Positions 25,735 through 35,466 are shown, counted from the first letter of the stretch. The stretch: 64,000 nt of DNA from an uncultured Prevotellaceae bacterium (GCA_900317325.1 ONGE01000012.1:62001-126000), one strand, 5' to 3'. The notes: generated by a model from the letters alone, not told the origin. Made by a program: numbers and translations.

Positions 25735-26634
25735 ATGAAAAAGGCATTACTAACTACCCTCTTGGCGCTGCTGGGTTTAGGACAGGCGATAGCGCAGGAC
25801 AATGACTCGACAGGTTATCTATCACTCGTCCGCGAGGGAGTAAAATGGGTCAATGAGAAAGTCATCGTCAATCATGGCGACACCACCAAGTACTATTACA
25901 ACTATGAATTCTCTGGAAAGGATGGTTTGACGAATATGGCTGGAGAAATTAATGATGCTTGTTTTTACTATCTCGGCGAGCAGTTAAATGTGGAGCAGGA
26001 TAGCTTGATTGCGGGTTTGCGAGATGACAGATCGGTAACATGTATGAGAAATAATGCTTACAATAAAGTGTTGTCTGAAAACCGTGTTATTTTTGAGCTT
26101 CCAATGTACCTTGACGGAGGAACAAGAACTCTCTATGATTTTTATTATCCTTATTCATGTATCTATTATTATCTCATGAGTGAATACTATTGGGTCGAAC
26201 AAGGACATGAGGAAGAGATTACAGCAGAGAATTTGATTGAGGTTGAACCTGTGACGGTCGAGGGGGTTGAATGTTTCCGCATTGCCTATCTTGATGAGAA
26301 CGGAGAGCCGTTGGCCTATATTGTCGAGGGCATCGGGTTTGACAGTCGTGACATGGGTGACCTGTTGACGCCGTTCACGCGCCAGCCTGACCACGATGCC
26401 GATTATCAGGAGTGGTGCGGCCTGAGCCATGTGGTGAAAGACGGTCAGATCATCTACAAGGGCATGCGCTACCGCGAGGGAGCCTTCACCGGCATCGACG
26501 AGGCGGTGGCCGACCGCACAGGCCGCCCACAGGACGAGAACTACTACGACCTGATGGGCCGCCCCGTGGGCAAGGAAGTCCCCTCCACCCCCGGCATCTA
26601 CATCCACAACGGCAAAAAGATAGTCGTCCGCTAG
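25735..26634 (+). CDS. Secreted hypothetical protein with T9SS-like C-terminal end
   Basis: 299 residues. Signal peptide MKKALLTTLLALLGLGQAIA, then a region of unknown fold rich in Tyr, Asp and Glu (about 25-265). A short C-terminal part, YYDLMGRPVGKEVPSTPGIY followed by IHNGKKIVVR, is typical of the short tails seen on many Bacteroidetes secreted proteins. The central region carries a pattern (EYFWVEQG-like acidic segments) that I do not recognise as a family. It lies alone behind a long leader and converges on the porin gene. Confidence 0.7.
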   Translation: MKKALLTTLLALLGLGQAIAQDNDSTGYLSLVREGVKWVNEKVIVNHGDTTKYYYNYEFSGKDGLTNMAGEINDACFYYLGEQLNVEQDSLIAGLRDDRSVTCMRNNAYNKVLSENRVIFELPMYLDGGTRTLYDFYYPYSCIYYYLMSEYYWVEQGHEEEITAENLIEVEPVTVEGVECFRIAYLDENGEPLAYIVEGIGFDSRDMGDLLTPFTRQPDHDADYQEWCGLSHVVKDGQIIYKGMRYREGAFTGIDEAVADRTGRPQDENYYDLMGRPVGKEVPSTPGIYIHNGKKIVVR

Positions 26635-26653
26635 AAGCCAACGACTGAATTTT

Positions 26654-26723
26654 AAAACAACTGAACATTCTGATAAATCTGATGGCATCCGCTTTCAGAA
26701 ATTTCAGAATGTTCAGTTGTTTT
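26654..26723. terminator. Bidirectional terminator between the hypothetical and porin genes
   Basis: AAAACAACTGAACATTCTGA (26654-26673) pairs perfectly over 20 bp with 26704-26723 around a 30-nt loop. It is flanked by A-rich and T-rich sequence and directly abuts the porin stop codon. A related stem beginning AACAACTGAA occurs at 53921. Confidence 0.88.
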
Positions 26724-26724
26724 T

Positions 26725-28728
26725 TTAGTTGACGAAGTTGACGCTGACGCCGACTTGCAGGCGGGCTGGATTGAGCGGGTAGTGCGGTGTTGAGAAATAG
26801 GCGGCACCGCTCTTGATTTTCTGGTTGAAGTGAGTCCAGGCGACGAAGAAACGCGCCTGTTTCATCTTGAAGTTGGCATACAGGTTCATGATGGCGAAGT
26901 TGCCGCATTCCATCTCCTGCTGGCTGCGGAAGGTCATCGTCGCGGGGTTATAGACGGGGGCGTGGTACTTGGTGTAGTAGTTGCCGTCAACACCCATCTG
27001 CACATGCAGCACGTGGGCTATCGTGAAGGTGGCGTACAGGTTGCTGTAGATGGCGAATTTGGGCAACGGCAGCACTTGTTCGTTGCTGCTCGTCTGCAAG
27101 GTCACGCTATTATCCCAGTTGAATGCCTTGAAATGCAGGCCTTGGCGCAATCGGGCGCTCAGCACGTGGATGGCGCCGCTGTGCTGGGCGGGCAATCCTT
27201 CGTTGTTCCAATAGATGTAGTCGGTCAAGGTCTCATAGCCCACGTTGACATTGGTCCACGAGAAGGGAATGTCCAATTCGCCGCCCAAGCGCACGCGTTT
27301 GGTCTTGGAAAAGTTGTTCTCCCAAACGAAGTGGTTGGAGACGAAGTTTTTGAGCAGATAAGGCACCGCCAGATTCTTGAGGTATCCGTAGCCCTTGATG
27401 CTCACGGTGTCGCCCAGCATCTTGATGCGTGTGGTCACGTCGCCTGTCAGGTCAATCTCGCCGGCAGCATCGCCCAGCACGCCGAATTGCGCCGTGGCAT
27501 TGTAGCGCAGCAGCGAGCCTCGCTGTTTGGTCAACTGGCCACCCAACCACAGCAGGTTCTGGGTCGTGCGGTGCGGCACGACGGCGGGCACGGCCTCGAG
27601 CCCCTCGGGCAATGTGGTGCCGGTTACGCTGTCGATGACCTGGGTGTAGCGTCTCACTTCGTGGGTTCCATAGACCGAGAAGCCGAATTTGGCGTACTTG
27701 TTGAAGCCCTCGAGCATCGACACGCCGACGGTGTTGCGCAATCGCCAGTAACTCGTCGTCTCGTCGGTGCCGCTCGGGTTCAGGTAGGTGTGTTCAAAGT
27801 AATTCTTGTCCTCGCTAGCCGAGTTATTCTGGAACTGATGCTTGGCGTGCTTGAAGTCGAGGGTCCAGATAAAACTCGTCACCGGCACATAGGTGCGGTC
27901 GATGATAGTGTCGGTCACACTGTCGCGACGGTAGCGGTAGAAGCCCACCTTATAGCGTTGGTTGAACCACAGATGGCTGCCTTCCAAATGATTATGAGCG
28001 CTGCTCAGCAGGGTGGGGATGCTCTTGTTATCGACGCGGGTCTCACCGCCCTGCACCTCGGCAGGATCGGTGATGTAACGGTCGTCGGTGATGCCGCCGC
28101 TCTCCTTGGTGGTGTAGTTATAGTGGTTGAAGAACGTCTGCATCTCGTAGCGGTCGCCCATGTGTGAACCGAACAGGCGCCAGGTGAAGTCCTTGTCGGC
28201 CTGCGCGTCATAGGAGCCCTTGGAGTAGATGTAATCGATGCCGCCGCCCAACTGGGTCTTGCGGTTTACATTGCCCGAGAATTCCAGCTGGGTGCGATCC
28301 AGGTTGCTGTACTTGTCGCCACCGGTCGAGTGGCTGAGCAGCGTCATGGGGATGCGTGTGTTGTAGTAGCGCATCGTGCCGGTGTTGTGCATCCATGCCT
28401 CGATGGCATCCTCAAAGAAGAACTCGCTGGTCAAGGGCCGCTCAAAGAAAATCTGGTTCTGTCCCGGAGCGCCGTAGTTGCCTGTCGTCAGCCACGCGTC
28501 GCTCACCATCGACGGCACCATCGTGCGGTGGTAGTCAAGGTGAATGGTGTCGATGGTTGACGGGTAGTGCAGTCCCAACGGCTCACTCACGCTCCAAGCA
28601 AATGACGGTTCCACCCGCTGCTTCTTTGACTTGGTGGGCTGTTTGGAGGGCTCCTGGATGTTAGGTTGGGCCACAGCGAAACTTGTTACTGCAGCCACCA
28701 GAGCCAGTATGATCAGAAATCTTTTCAT
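26725..28728 (-). CDS. Putative outer-membrane porin (Bacteroidetes putative porin family)
   Basis: 667 residues. Signal peptide (ends AVAQ), a basic linker, then a long alternating polar/aromatic beta-strand pattern with many Tyr, Trp and Phe, typical of an outer-membrane beta-barrel. The C-terminus ends LQVGVSVNFVN, with the hydrophobic last strand used for barrel insertion. The pattern fits the Bacteroidetes 'putative porin' family (Porin_10 type). Solute unknown. It has its own promoter and terminator. Confidence 0.82.
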   Translation of the reverse strand: MKRFLIILALVAAVTSFAVAQPNIQEPSKQPTKSKKQRVEPSFAWSVSEPLGLHYPSTIDTIHLDYHRTMVPSMVSDAWLTTGNYGAPGQNQIFFERPLTSEFFFEDAIEAWMHNTGTMRYYNTRIPMTLLSHSTGGDKYSNLDRTQLEFSGNVNRKTQLGGGIDYIYSKGSYDAQADKDFTWRLFGSHMGDRYEMQTFFNHYNYTTKESGGITDDRYITDPAEVQGGETRVDNKSIPTLLSSAHNHLEGSHLWFNQRYKVGFYRYRRDSVTDTIIDRTYVPVTSFIWTLDFKHAKHQFQNNSASEDKNYFEHTYLNPSGTDETTSYWRLRNTVGVSMLEGFNKYAKFGFSVYGTHEVRRYTQVIDSVTGTTLPEGLEAVPAVVPHRTTQNLLWLGGQLTKQRGSLLRYNATAQFGVLGDAAGEIDLTGDVTTRIKMLGDTVSIKGYGYLKNLAVPYLLKNFVSNHFVWENNFSKTKRVRLGGELDIPFSWTNVNVGYETLTDYIYWNNEGLPAQHSGAIHVLSARLRQGLHFKAFNWDNSVTLQTSSNEQVLPLPKFAIYSNLYATFTIAHVLHVQMGVDGNYYTKYHAPVYNPATMTFRSQQEMECGNFAIMNLYANFKMKQARFFVAWTHFNQKIKSGAAYFSTPHYPLNPARLQVGVSVNFVN

Positions 28729-28741
28729 GATTATTGAGTCG

Positions 28742-28772
28742 CAAAGGTACTGTATTTTTTTTAATCAAGCAA
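28742..28772 (-). promoter_or_regulatory. Promoter for the porin gene
   Basis: On the minus strand TTG (28772-28770), 20 nt, TACCTTTG (28749-28742), just before the start codon. The 10-bp hairpin AAGGCTTGCC (28771-28780) with 28791-28800 lies at its upstream edge. Confidence 0.65.
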
Positions 28773-28800
28773 GGCTTGCCTGATGGGTAAGGCAAGCCTT
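28771..28800. other. Inverted repeat between the porin and PG0541-type genes
   Basis: A perfect 10-bp inverted repeat, AAGGCTTGCC (28771-28780) with GGCAAGCCTT (28791-28800), with partly paired ATCAAG and TGAT flanks. On the minus strand it is followed by A residues, not T, so it is a poor intrinsic terminator. It could end the efflux-operon mRNA by another route or bind a regulator at the porin promoter. Confidence 0.55.
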
Positions 28801-28826
28801 GATGATTCATTGTGAGATTGTGGCGA

Positions 28827-29120
28827 TCAGATTGTGCGCTCAACGGGCAGCACAAAGGCACGCAGACCCAATTTGGGCGTCGCCAAGTCCATCTGGTGCA
28901 ATTCATCGAGGACAACATCAACGCGGCGGTCATCCACGACGGTTAAGATTGCCGAGGCAATCGAGGGCCAGGCATGGGTGCCATAGTGCGGCTCTCCGGT
29001 CTTGCTGCCTCGTCCCTGCACCTCACGCCAGCTGGTGAAACCGCGGCAATTGAGCAGGTGCAGCATCTCGACGATTCGGTCATAGTAGGCCTCGTCAAAG
29101 GCTATAAAAATCGCTTTCAT
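28827..29120 (-). CDS. PG0541-family transporter-associated protein (P-II-like)
   Basis: 97 residues. The sequence (MKAIFIAFDEAYYDRIVEML, then RGFTSWREVQGRGSKTGEPH) fits the small PG0541 family, which has a ferredoxin-like fold related to P-II signalling proteins and is often encoded beside RND pumps in Bacteroidetes. Here it lies 64 nt downstream of the RND gene and is presumably the last gene of the efflux operon. Its role is not established; a regulatory or ligand-sensing role is a guess from fold and context. Confidence 0.78.
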   Translation of the reverse strand: MKAIFIAFDEAYYDRIVEMLHLLNCRGFTSWREVQGRGSKTGEPHYGTHAWPSIASAILTVVDDRRVDVVLDELHQMDLATPKLGLRAFVLPVERTI

Positions 29121-29184
29121 TATCTTAATCTGGTTTTTAGTTCTAAGTTCTTGGTTTTAAGTATAATAACTGAAAACTGATATC

Positions 29185-32100
29185 TTAACTCTTGGCGTGT
29201 TCCTTTCTGATCTTCTTGCGGGTGCGACGGATGCCGGTCAGTGCAAAGATGGTGTACATCGTCGGCACGAACAGCAGGGTCATCAACGTGGACATGGCAA
29301 GACCACCAATCACGGCAGTACCCATGGGGCGCCACATCTCACTACCCACACCGGTACCCACAGCCATGGGCACCATACCCAGGATAGTGGTCAGCGAGGT
29401 CATGAGCACGGGGCGCAGACGCGAGTGTCCACCGTTGATCACGGCTCGGCGGATGCTCATGCCGCGCTCACGGTTCAGGTTGATGTAGTCGATGAGCACG
29501 ATACCGTTTTTCACCACAATACCAATCAGCATGATGGCACCGATCATCGACATGATGTTCAGGTTGGTGCGCGTCAACAGCAGGATGATCACGATACCCG
29601 AGAAGGCGAACATGATCGAGGTCATGATGATAGCAGGATAGGTGAACGACTCGAACTGACCTGCCATCACGATGTAAACGAGCAGGATGATGAGCATACC
29701 CAGCATGGCAAGGTCACCGAAGGAGTCTTGCTGGTCCTCATAACTACCGCTCAGCTGAATCATCACGTCGCCGGGCTTGTCCATCTTGTCGATGAGCGGC
29801 TGGGCGTCGGCGATGATCTCGCTCATGGGACGGTCTTGAACAACCGTCGAGACGGTGATGATGCGCTCACGGTCCTTACGCTCGATAGTGGGCGGGTAGA
29901 ACTGCTCGGTCACGGTACCGACCTCCTTGAGGCGTACACCGGTGCCCATCGCATTATAGAGCATGATGTTCTCGATGTCGCTGATGCTGCGGCGGTGCTC
30001 GGGGTCATACATCACCTTGATGTCATACTCCATACCGTCCTCGCGGAAGTAGCTCGCCGTCGTACCGTTGATGCGGTTGCGCAGGGCTGTGGCGGCGGTG
30101 CTCAGGTTCAGGCCGTAGAGCGCCAGTTTCTCGCGGTCAAAGTCCACATGGTACTCGGGCTGGTAGTCACTGCGGCTGATGTTGATGTCGGCAGCACCGG
30201 GCACCTTCTCAAGGATGCGTTTCAGGCGCTGGGCCACACTGTCGGTCTTGGTGAAGTCGTAGCCGTAGATCTCGTAGTTCAGCGTGTTCTGGCCGCTCAT
30301 GCCGCCTCCACGACCGCCACCCACGTTAACCAGGGCGCGCTTCAGCTCGGGGTAATGCTTGAGATCTTCACGCATCATACCGGCAATCTCGACAATGCCG
30401 CGCTTGCGCTCGTTGGCCTTGTTGAGCATGATGTTCATCGAGATGATGTGTGAACCGTTGCTCTGCATCGATGCATACATGTTGTCGCTGCTGGCTTGGC
30501 CAACGGTATAGTTGAAGGACTGGATTTCGGGATACTTCTCGGTCCACTCCTTGTAGATGCGCTGACTCACGTCCTTGGCCAGATCGACGCGAGAACCGAT
30601 GGGCAACTCCAGCGAGACACCCAGACGGCCGTTATCGTTGGTCGGGAAGAACTCAGTGCCGACAAACTTCATCAGGAACATCGAAGCGACAAAGATACCC
30701 AATGCCGTTGCCGTGGTGATCCAGCGGTGGGCCACACACTTGTCAAGGATTTTGGCATAGATGTCGTCGATCTTGTCAAGCACCTTGAGGATGGGGGTAT
30801 ATATCTTCTTGAAGATGGTCGTGTCGGTCACGTTAAGGCGCAGCATGCGGCTGCACAGCATGGGCGTCAGCATCAAGGCGCAGATGAGTGACAGCACCAT
30901 CATGATGGTCACCATCCAACCCAGCTGCTTGAACAGCACACCGGTCATACCCTTGACCATGGTCAACGGGAAGAACACGGCAATCAGTGTCAAGGTTGAT
31001 GCCATTACCGACAGGGCCACCTCGTTGGTGCCGTTGACGGCAGCCTGCATGGGTGCTGAACCACGCTCGATGTGTGTCGTGACATTCTCGAGCACCACAA
31101 TGGCGTCATCGACCACCATACCGATGGCGATGGACAATGCCGACAGCGAGACAATGTTCAGCGAGTTACCCGTGGCATACAGGTAAATGAACGAGGCAAT
31201 CAGCGAGATGGGGATGGTCACCAGCACGATGACGGTAGCACGCCAGCGGCCCAGGAACACAAACACCACAATACCCACGAACAACAGGGCGAACAGCACG
31301 GTCTCGACCAGCGAGGAGATGGTGCTGCGGATGTTGTCGCTCGTGTCCACGATGTAACCCAGCTTGATGTCGCTGGGCAGATTCTTCTGGATCTTGGGCA
31401 ACTCCTTGGCGATTTTTTCCGAAATCTGCACCGAGTTGGCACCTGACTGCTTCTGCACGATGATCATCGCACCCTTCTGGCCATTGTTGTAGCTCTCCTG
31501 GGCACGCTCCTCGAGCGAGTCGTCGATACGGGCCACGTCACGCAGGTGGACAACGCCGCCGCTGGGTGACATACCCACGACCATGGCGCCCATCTGCTGC
31601 GGGTCGGTGAACTCACCCTGCACACGCAGGGGGTAGGTCTCGTTACCGATGTCGAAGGTACCACCGGGAATGTTGCGGTTCTCGGCACCGACGAGGGCGG
31701 CAACGGTCTCGACGCTCAGGTTGTAGGCCTCCATGCGCAGGGGGTCCAGATAGATGTGCACCTCGCGCTTGGGAGCACCGGCAATGGATACCGAGCCCAC
31801 ACCATCGACGCGGGCCAACGGGTTGGCGACATTCTCGTCGAGGATCTTATACAGGCCGGGCATACTCTGTCCCGCTTGTACCGACAGCAGCACGATGGGA
31901 ATCATGTCGCTGCTGAACTTGAAGATGATGGGCGTGTTGGCATCGTCGGGCAACATGCTGGACACCATGTCCAGCTTGTCGCGCACATCGTTGGTCAACG
32001 CTTCGATGTCATAACCGTATTCAAACTCCAAGGTGACAATCGAGATGTTCTCGCGACTGTTCGAGGTGATATGCTTCAGGTGCTCAACCGAGTTGAGCGC

Positions 32101-32307
32101 ATTCTCGAGGGGACGGGTCACGTTCTGCTCAATGTCTGATGCGCTGGTTCCCGCATAGCTGGTCATCACCATGATGGTGTTGGTCTCCACGTCGGGGAAC
32201 AGATCAATGGGCAGATTCCTGAGCGAGAACAGACCCAGCACGATCAGCGCCACAAACACGAGGATTGTGGTTACCGGTCGTTTTACTGAACTGGAATATA
32301 AACTCAT
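29185..32307 (-). CDS. RND-family efflux pump inner-membrane transporter
   Basis: 1040 residues, the usual length for AcrB/MexB-type (HAE1) pumps. Twelve membrane segments and two large periplasmic loops are evident. The N-terminus has the RND start (RPVTTILVFVALIVLGLFSL), and TM4 carries the proton-relay Asp pair in GMVVDDAIVVLENV. It exports hydrophobic compounds using the proton gradient together with the adaptor and outer-membrane channel encoded upstream. Operon order: regulator, channel, adaptor, pump, PG0541-type protein. Confidence 0.95.
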   Translation of the reverse strand: MSLYSSSVKRPVTTILVFVALIVLGLFSLRNLPIDLFPDVETNTIMVMTSYAGTSASDIEQNVTRPLENALNSVEHLKHITSNSRENISIVTLEFEYGYDIEALTNDVRDKLDMVSSMLPDDANTPIIFKFSSDMIPIVLLSVQAGQSMPGLYKILDENVANPLARVDGVGSVSIAGAPKREVHIYLDPLRMEAYNLSVETVAALVGAENRNIPGGTFDIGNETYPLRVQGEFTDPQQMGAMVVGMSPSGGVVHLRDVARIDDSLEERAQESYNNGQKGAMIIVQKQSGANSVQISEKIAKELPKIQKNLPSDIKLGYIVDTSDNIRSTISSLVETVLFALLFVGIVVFVFLGRWRATVIVLVTIPISLIASFIYLYATGNSLNIVSLSALSIAIGMVVDDAIVVLENVTTHIERGSAPMQAAVNGTNEVALSVMASTLTLIAVFFPLTMVKGMTGVLFKQLGWMVTIMMVLSLICALMLTPMLCSRMLRLNVTDTTIFKKIYTPILKVLDKIDDIYAKILDKCVAHRWITTATALGIFVASMFLMKFVGTEFFPTNDNGRLGVSLELPIGSRVDLAKDVSQRIYKEWTEKYPEIQSFNYTVGQASSDNMYASMQSNGSHIISMNIMLNKANERKRGIVEIAGMMREDLKHYPELKRALVNVGGGRGGGMSGQNTLNYEIYGYDFTKTDSVAQRLKRILEKVPGAADINISRSDYQPEYHVDFDREKLALYGLNLSTAATALRNRINGTTASYFREDGMEYDIKVMYDPEHRRSISDIENIMLYNAMGTGVRLKEVGTVTEQFYPPTIERKDRERIITVSTVVQDRPMSEIIADAQPLIDKMDKPGDVMIQLSGSYEDQQDSFGDLAMLGMLIILLVYIVMAGQFESFTYPAIIMTSIMFAFSGIVIILLLTRTNLNIMSMIGAIMLIGIVVKNGIVLIDYINLNRERGMSIRRAVINGGHSRLRPVLMTSLTTILGMVPMAVGTGVGSEMWRPMGTAVIGGLAMSTLMTLLFVPTMYTIFALTGIRRTRKKIRKEHAKS

Positions 32308-32360
32308 AATTGAATGCTATATGTTTAGTCTCTCTAAACCTTAAACACTAAACTCTATAC

Positions 32361-32392
32361 TTCAAGGTTCGCAACTGGTTGCGAACCTTGAA
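32361..32392 (-). other. Hairpin between adaptor and pump genes
   Basis: TTCAAGGTTCGCAAC (32361-32375) is the exact complement of 32378-32392, giving a stem of up to 15 bp with a tiny loop in the 87-nt spacer between the adaptor stop and the pump start. No T run follows on the minus strand, so it is more likely an mRNA-stability or processing element than a terminator. Confidence 0.7.
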
Positions 32393-32394
32393 TA

Positions 32395-33408
32395 CTACTT
32401 CTTGAGTTGAACTTTGGCACCGTCCTGCAGACGTGATGCACCGGCGATAACCACCTGGCTGCCAGGCACCAGACCACCCTTGACCTCGTAACGGTCCTCA
32501 AGACGCTGACCCAGCTCGATCTCGCGCAGCTCGACTTCTCCTCCCTGATAAACCCAGACGTAGCGCACGCCCGAGCCCACCTGCTTCTGCACGGCACGGT
32601 CAGGAACGACAACGCTGGAAGTCGTGCCGTAGTTGAAGTTCACGCGGGCAAACATGCCGGTGCGCACCTTGTCACTGCGGTTGGTGATGGCCACCTCGAC
32701 CTGGAAGGTGCGGCTTGTGGCGTCAACAGTGGGATGGATGAGGTAAACTTGACCCTGGAAGGTCTCATCGCCGTAGGTGTCAAACTTCACGGTCACGGGC
32801 ATGCCGCGTTTCACGTGGGGATACTCGGTCTCGTTGACGTTGACGATGACCTTGAGAGGATTCTGCTGCTCGATGGTGAGCACGGGAAGTCCTGCGGGCA
32901 GGTCGCCGGCGTCATAGTTCTTGGCGGTCACCACGCCGCTAACAGGCGAGGTGAGCACCGTGTTCTCCTGCATGGTGCGGATGGCACGGGCCGTGGCGTC
33001 GTACTGTGCCTGCAGCTGGTCCACAGTCTGCTGTGTACCGCCGCCGATCTTCACCAGTTCGCGGGCACGGTCCAGTTCACGCTTCGTGTTGGCGAGCGCG
33101 ATCTGCTGCTGGGCGATGTTCACGTCGTCAAGGATGACCAGACGCTGACCGCGGGCAACGCGCGAGCCCACATCGACGAGGATGCGCTTGATGCGCGCAC
33201 CGCTGTTCGACGAGATGTTGTTGGTCTTGAAGGCCTCGACGGTACCTGTGTACTCACTGGTCTGTTTCACGGCCTCCTGGCCGATGGTCACTACCTCGAC
33301 GATGGGCAGTTCTTCCTTGATCTCGGTTGTCTTCTTGTCGTCCTTGCTGGAACAGGATGCCAATGCCAGCACGAGCAATGCAATCGGTAAAAGTTTCTTT
33401 GTCTTCAT
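32395..33408 (-). CDS. RND efflux periplasmic adaptor (membrane fusion protein), lipoprotein
   Basis: 337 residues. A lipoprotein signal (LVLALASCSS, lipidated Cys at about 19) is followed by the HlyD/AcrA layout: a lipoyl half (TVEAFKTNNISSNSGARIKR), a helical hairpin (about 95-135), the second lipoyl half (TSPVSGVVTAKNYDAGD) and beta-barrel and membrane-proximal domains. It links the RND pump to the TolC-like channel. Confidence 0.93.
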   Translation of the reverse strand: MKTKKLLPIALLVLALASCSSKDDKKTTEIKEELPIVEVVTIGQEAVKQTSEYTGTVEAFKTNNISSNSGARIKRILVDVGSRVARGQRLVILDDVNIAQQQIALANTKRELDRARELVKIGGGTQQTVDQLQAQYDATARAIRTMQENTVLTSPVSGVVTAKNYDAGDLPAGLPVLTIEQQNPLKVIVNVNETEYPHVKRGMPVTVKFDTYGDETFQGQVYLIHPTVDATSRTFQVEVAITNRSDKVRTGMFARVNFNYGTTSSVVVPDRAVQKQVGSGVRYVWVYQGGEVELREIELGQRLEDRYEVKGGLVPGSQVVIAGASRLQDGAKVQLKK

Positions 33409-33498
33409 TTGTCAGTTATTTATCTTGTTGTTTTTTTTCTTCCTGATTCTTTATAGTGGCTATAGTATTTATGTGGTGACTATAGGGACTATCATTGG

Positions 33499-34836
33499 TT
33501 ATTTCACATAGTGGGTGTTGCCCAGCACAAATTCCAGGTCGCTCTCGGCTACCAGATAGTTGTAGATGGCCTGGTAATAGGAGAGGCGCGCTGCCATCAG
33601 GGCATCCTCGGTGTCACGCAGCTGGATGAACGAGGCGGCACCGATCTTGAAACTCTTCTGCATGATGTCGTTAGCCTTCTCAGCCATGTTGACTCCGGCC
33701 TCGTTGGTCTCGATCTGCTTGAGGTTCTTGACGATGACGTCGTTCTGGGTCGCTACCTGCATGTGGAGGCTGCGTTCCAGGTTTTCGCGCTGCCATTTCA
33801 TCTCCTCGACGGCGATTTGGGCTTGTTTCTGCTTGTAATAGCGCTGGCCGCCCTGGAAGATGGGGAAGGCGATGGCCAGACCCACATTGGAGGCGCGGCT
33901 CCAACGCAGTCCTGAGAAGGGGCTGCCGTTATTCATCGAGTGCCACATCAGGCTTGCGCTACCGGTCAGGGTGGGGTACCAAGCCATCTTCTGCACCTCA
34001 AGCGCCTTTTTCAGGTAATCGGTCTGCAGGTCGAGGGCCTTCAGGCTGGTGTTGTTGGCCAGGGTGGTGTCGGCGCCCAGTGTGTTGCTCATTGTGCGGG
34101 CATACATCTCGCCCCTGAAGTCATTCAGTTGCTGGCTCGGAGCAATCTCGGTGCGAACGTCCATGCCCATGAGCACCTTCAACTGGAGCAACAAGGCCGT
34201 GATGGAGTTCTCGGCCTCCATGATTGCGGGTTCCAGATTGGTCACGGCGACATTGGCACGCAGCACGTCATACTCCGAAGCTGCTCCCAGCTCAAACTTC
34301 TTCTGGAAGATGTCGGCATTCAACTTGGCGGTGGCGTGGTTCTCTTCAATCACGCGTTTGCTGTCTTGAGCCAGCAGCAGGGCGTAGTAGGCCTTTTCCA
34401 CCTGGTTGACCAGCGACAGCTTGTTGGCGCGGGCTTTCTCCACGTTCTGCAGAATCTGGTTCTCGCTCAGTTTGATAGACTTCCACAACTGGGGCACTAC
34501 CAGCGGGATTTGGGCTTGGAAACCGGCGGCATGGGTGTTGTCGCTACCCATCTTGATGGCCATCGTGCCGGCCTCGGTGTCCATGTACATCGTCTGCAAC
34601 GACAGGTTGCGCTGGTACTGGCCTGCCAGATTGATGGTCGGGAGCAACTGTCCCAGAGCCTCCTTGTGGCTGTAGTCCACACGCGTGATCTCCATCTCCT
34701 GCACCCTGATGGTGGGATTCTCGTTCAATGCGATGCGGATGCACTCGTCAAGCGACAGCCTCAGTTGGGCCTGAGCGCTCACTGTGCCGCCGATCAACAT
34801 CAATAGAATAATGTAGAAAAGTTTTCGGTTGAACAT
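33499..34836 (-). CDS. TolC-family outer-membrane efflux channel
   Basis: 445 residues. Signal peptide (ends SAQA), then two OEP repeats of long coiled-coil helices with the typical opening LRLSLDECIRIALNENPTIR and SLVNQVEKAYYALLLAQDSK. It forms the trimeric channel through the outer membrane for the RND pump. It lies 90 nt upstream of the adaptor gene and 15 nt downstream of the regulator. Confidence 0.93.
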   Translation of the reverse strand: MFNRKLFYIILLMLIGGTVSAQAQLRLSLDECIRIALNENPTIRVQEMEITRVDYSHKEALGQLLPTINLAGQYQRNLSLQTMYMDTEAGTMAIKMGSDNTHAAGFQAQIPLVVPQLWKSIKLSENQILQNVEKARANKLSLVNQVEKAYYALLLAQDSKRVIEENHATAKLNADIFQKKFELGAASEYDVLRANVAVTNLEPAIMEAENSITALLLQLKVLMGMDVRTEIAPSQQLNDFRGEMYARTMSNTLGADTTLANNTSLKALDLQTDYLKKALEVQKMAWYPTLTGSASLMWHSMNNGSPFSGLRWSRASNVGLAIAFPIFQGGQRYYKQKQAQIAVEEMKWQRENLERSLHMQVATQNDVIVKNLKQIETNEAGVNMAEKANDIMQKSFKIGAASFIQLRDTEDALMAARLSYYQAIYNYLVAESDLEFVLGNTHYVK

Positions 34837-34851
34837 TGTATTGTTGTTTTG

Positions 34852-35466
34852 TTATTGATTTTCTTGTTGTTGGTTCTCAAGGTACTCGATCATCTCAATA
34901 CCCTTGATGGTGGCGACGCCGCGCAGGAAGCTCACGAACACGTGGTCGAACAAGTCCTCCTCCTTGAAGCCGTATTTGGCACCATTGGAATTCTCGTGCA
35001 GGGCACGCATGGATTGGGAGAACAGGAAGGCCGCAATCTCGGGATTGATGCGCTTGATGACCAAACCCTCTTCCTGGGCCTGGCGCAGCACCGACGCGAT
35101 GCCGGTAATCACGGTTTTCTCGTTTTCCACGTGTTTCTCAAAGATGTCGGGGTACAGGCGCTTGATATCGTTGACAAACGCCATCGAGGTGGCCTCGTAC
35201 ATCTTGCGTGCACGCTTGTACACCCTGAACATCGCCTCAAAACAATTGGATGACGTGTTGAAAATCTCTTTCAACTGGGCATTCTTGACCTCATGCTCGC
35301 GGTGGATGCATTCGCTGATGAGGGTGCGCTTGTCCGGGAAGGTTTCATAGAGCGTGCGCTTCGAGATGCCGCAGGCGCGCGCTACGTCATCCATCGTCAT
35401 CGACGCGGGCCCCACGCTCATCAGCATCTGGCTGCATTCAGTCACAATACGTTCTCTTGTGTCCAT
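34852..35466 (-). CDS. TetR/AcrR-family transcriptional regulator of the efflux operon
   Basis: 204 residues from the ATG at 35466; the frame runs to 35508, but that would overlap the promoter -7 element. The N-terminal helix-turn-helix (RIVTECSQMLMSVGPASMTM, then ACGISKRTLYETFPDKRTLI) is clear TetR; the rest is a helical ligand-binding domain. As the first gene of the efflux operon it probably represses its own operon, and an inverted repeat overlaps its promoter. Confidence 0.9.
   Translation of the reverse strand: MDTRERIVTECSQMLMSVGPASMTMDDVARACGISKRTLYETFPDKRTLISECIHREHEVKNAQLKEIFNTSSNCFEAMFRVYKRARKMYEATSMAFVNDIKRLYPDIFEKHVENEKTVITGIASVLRQAQEEGLVIKRINPEIAAFLFSQSMRALHENSNGAKYGFKEEDLFDHVFVSFLRGVATIKGIEMIEYLENQQQENQ

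Noticed and set aside
29197-30453. A 418-codon plus-strand frame inside the RND pump gene
   Set aside because: Antisense to a strongly conserved gene, His/Asp-rich and without a domain.
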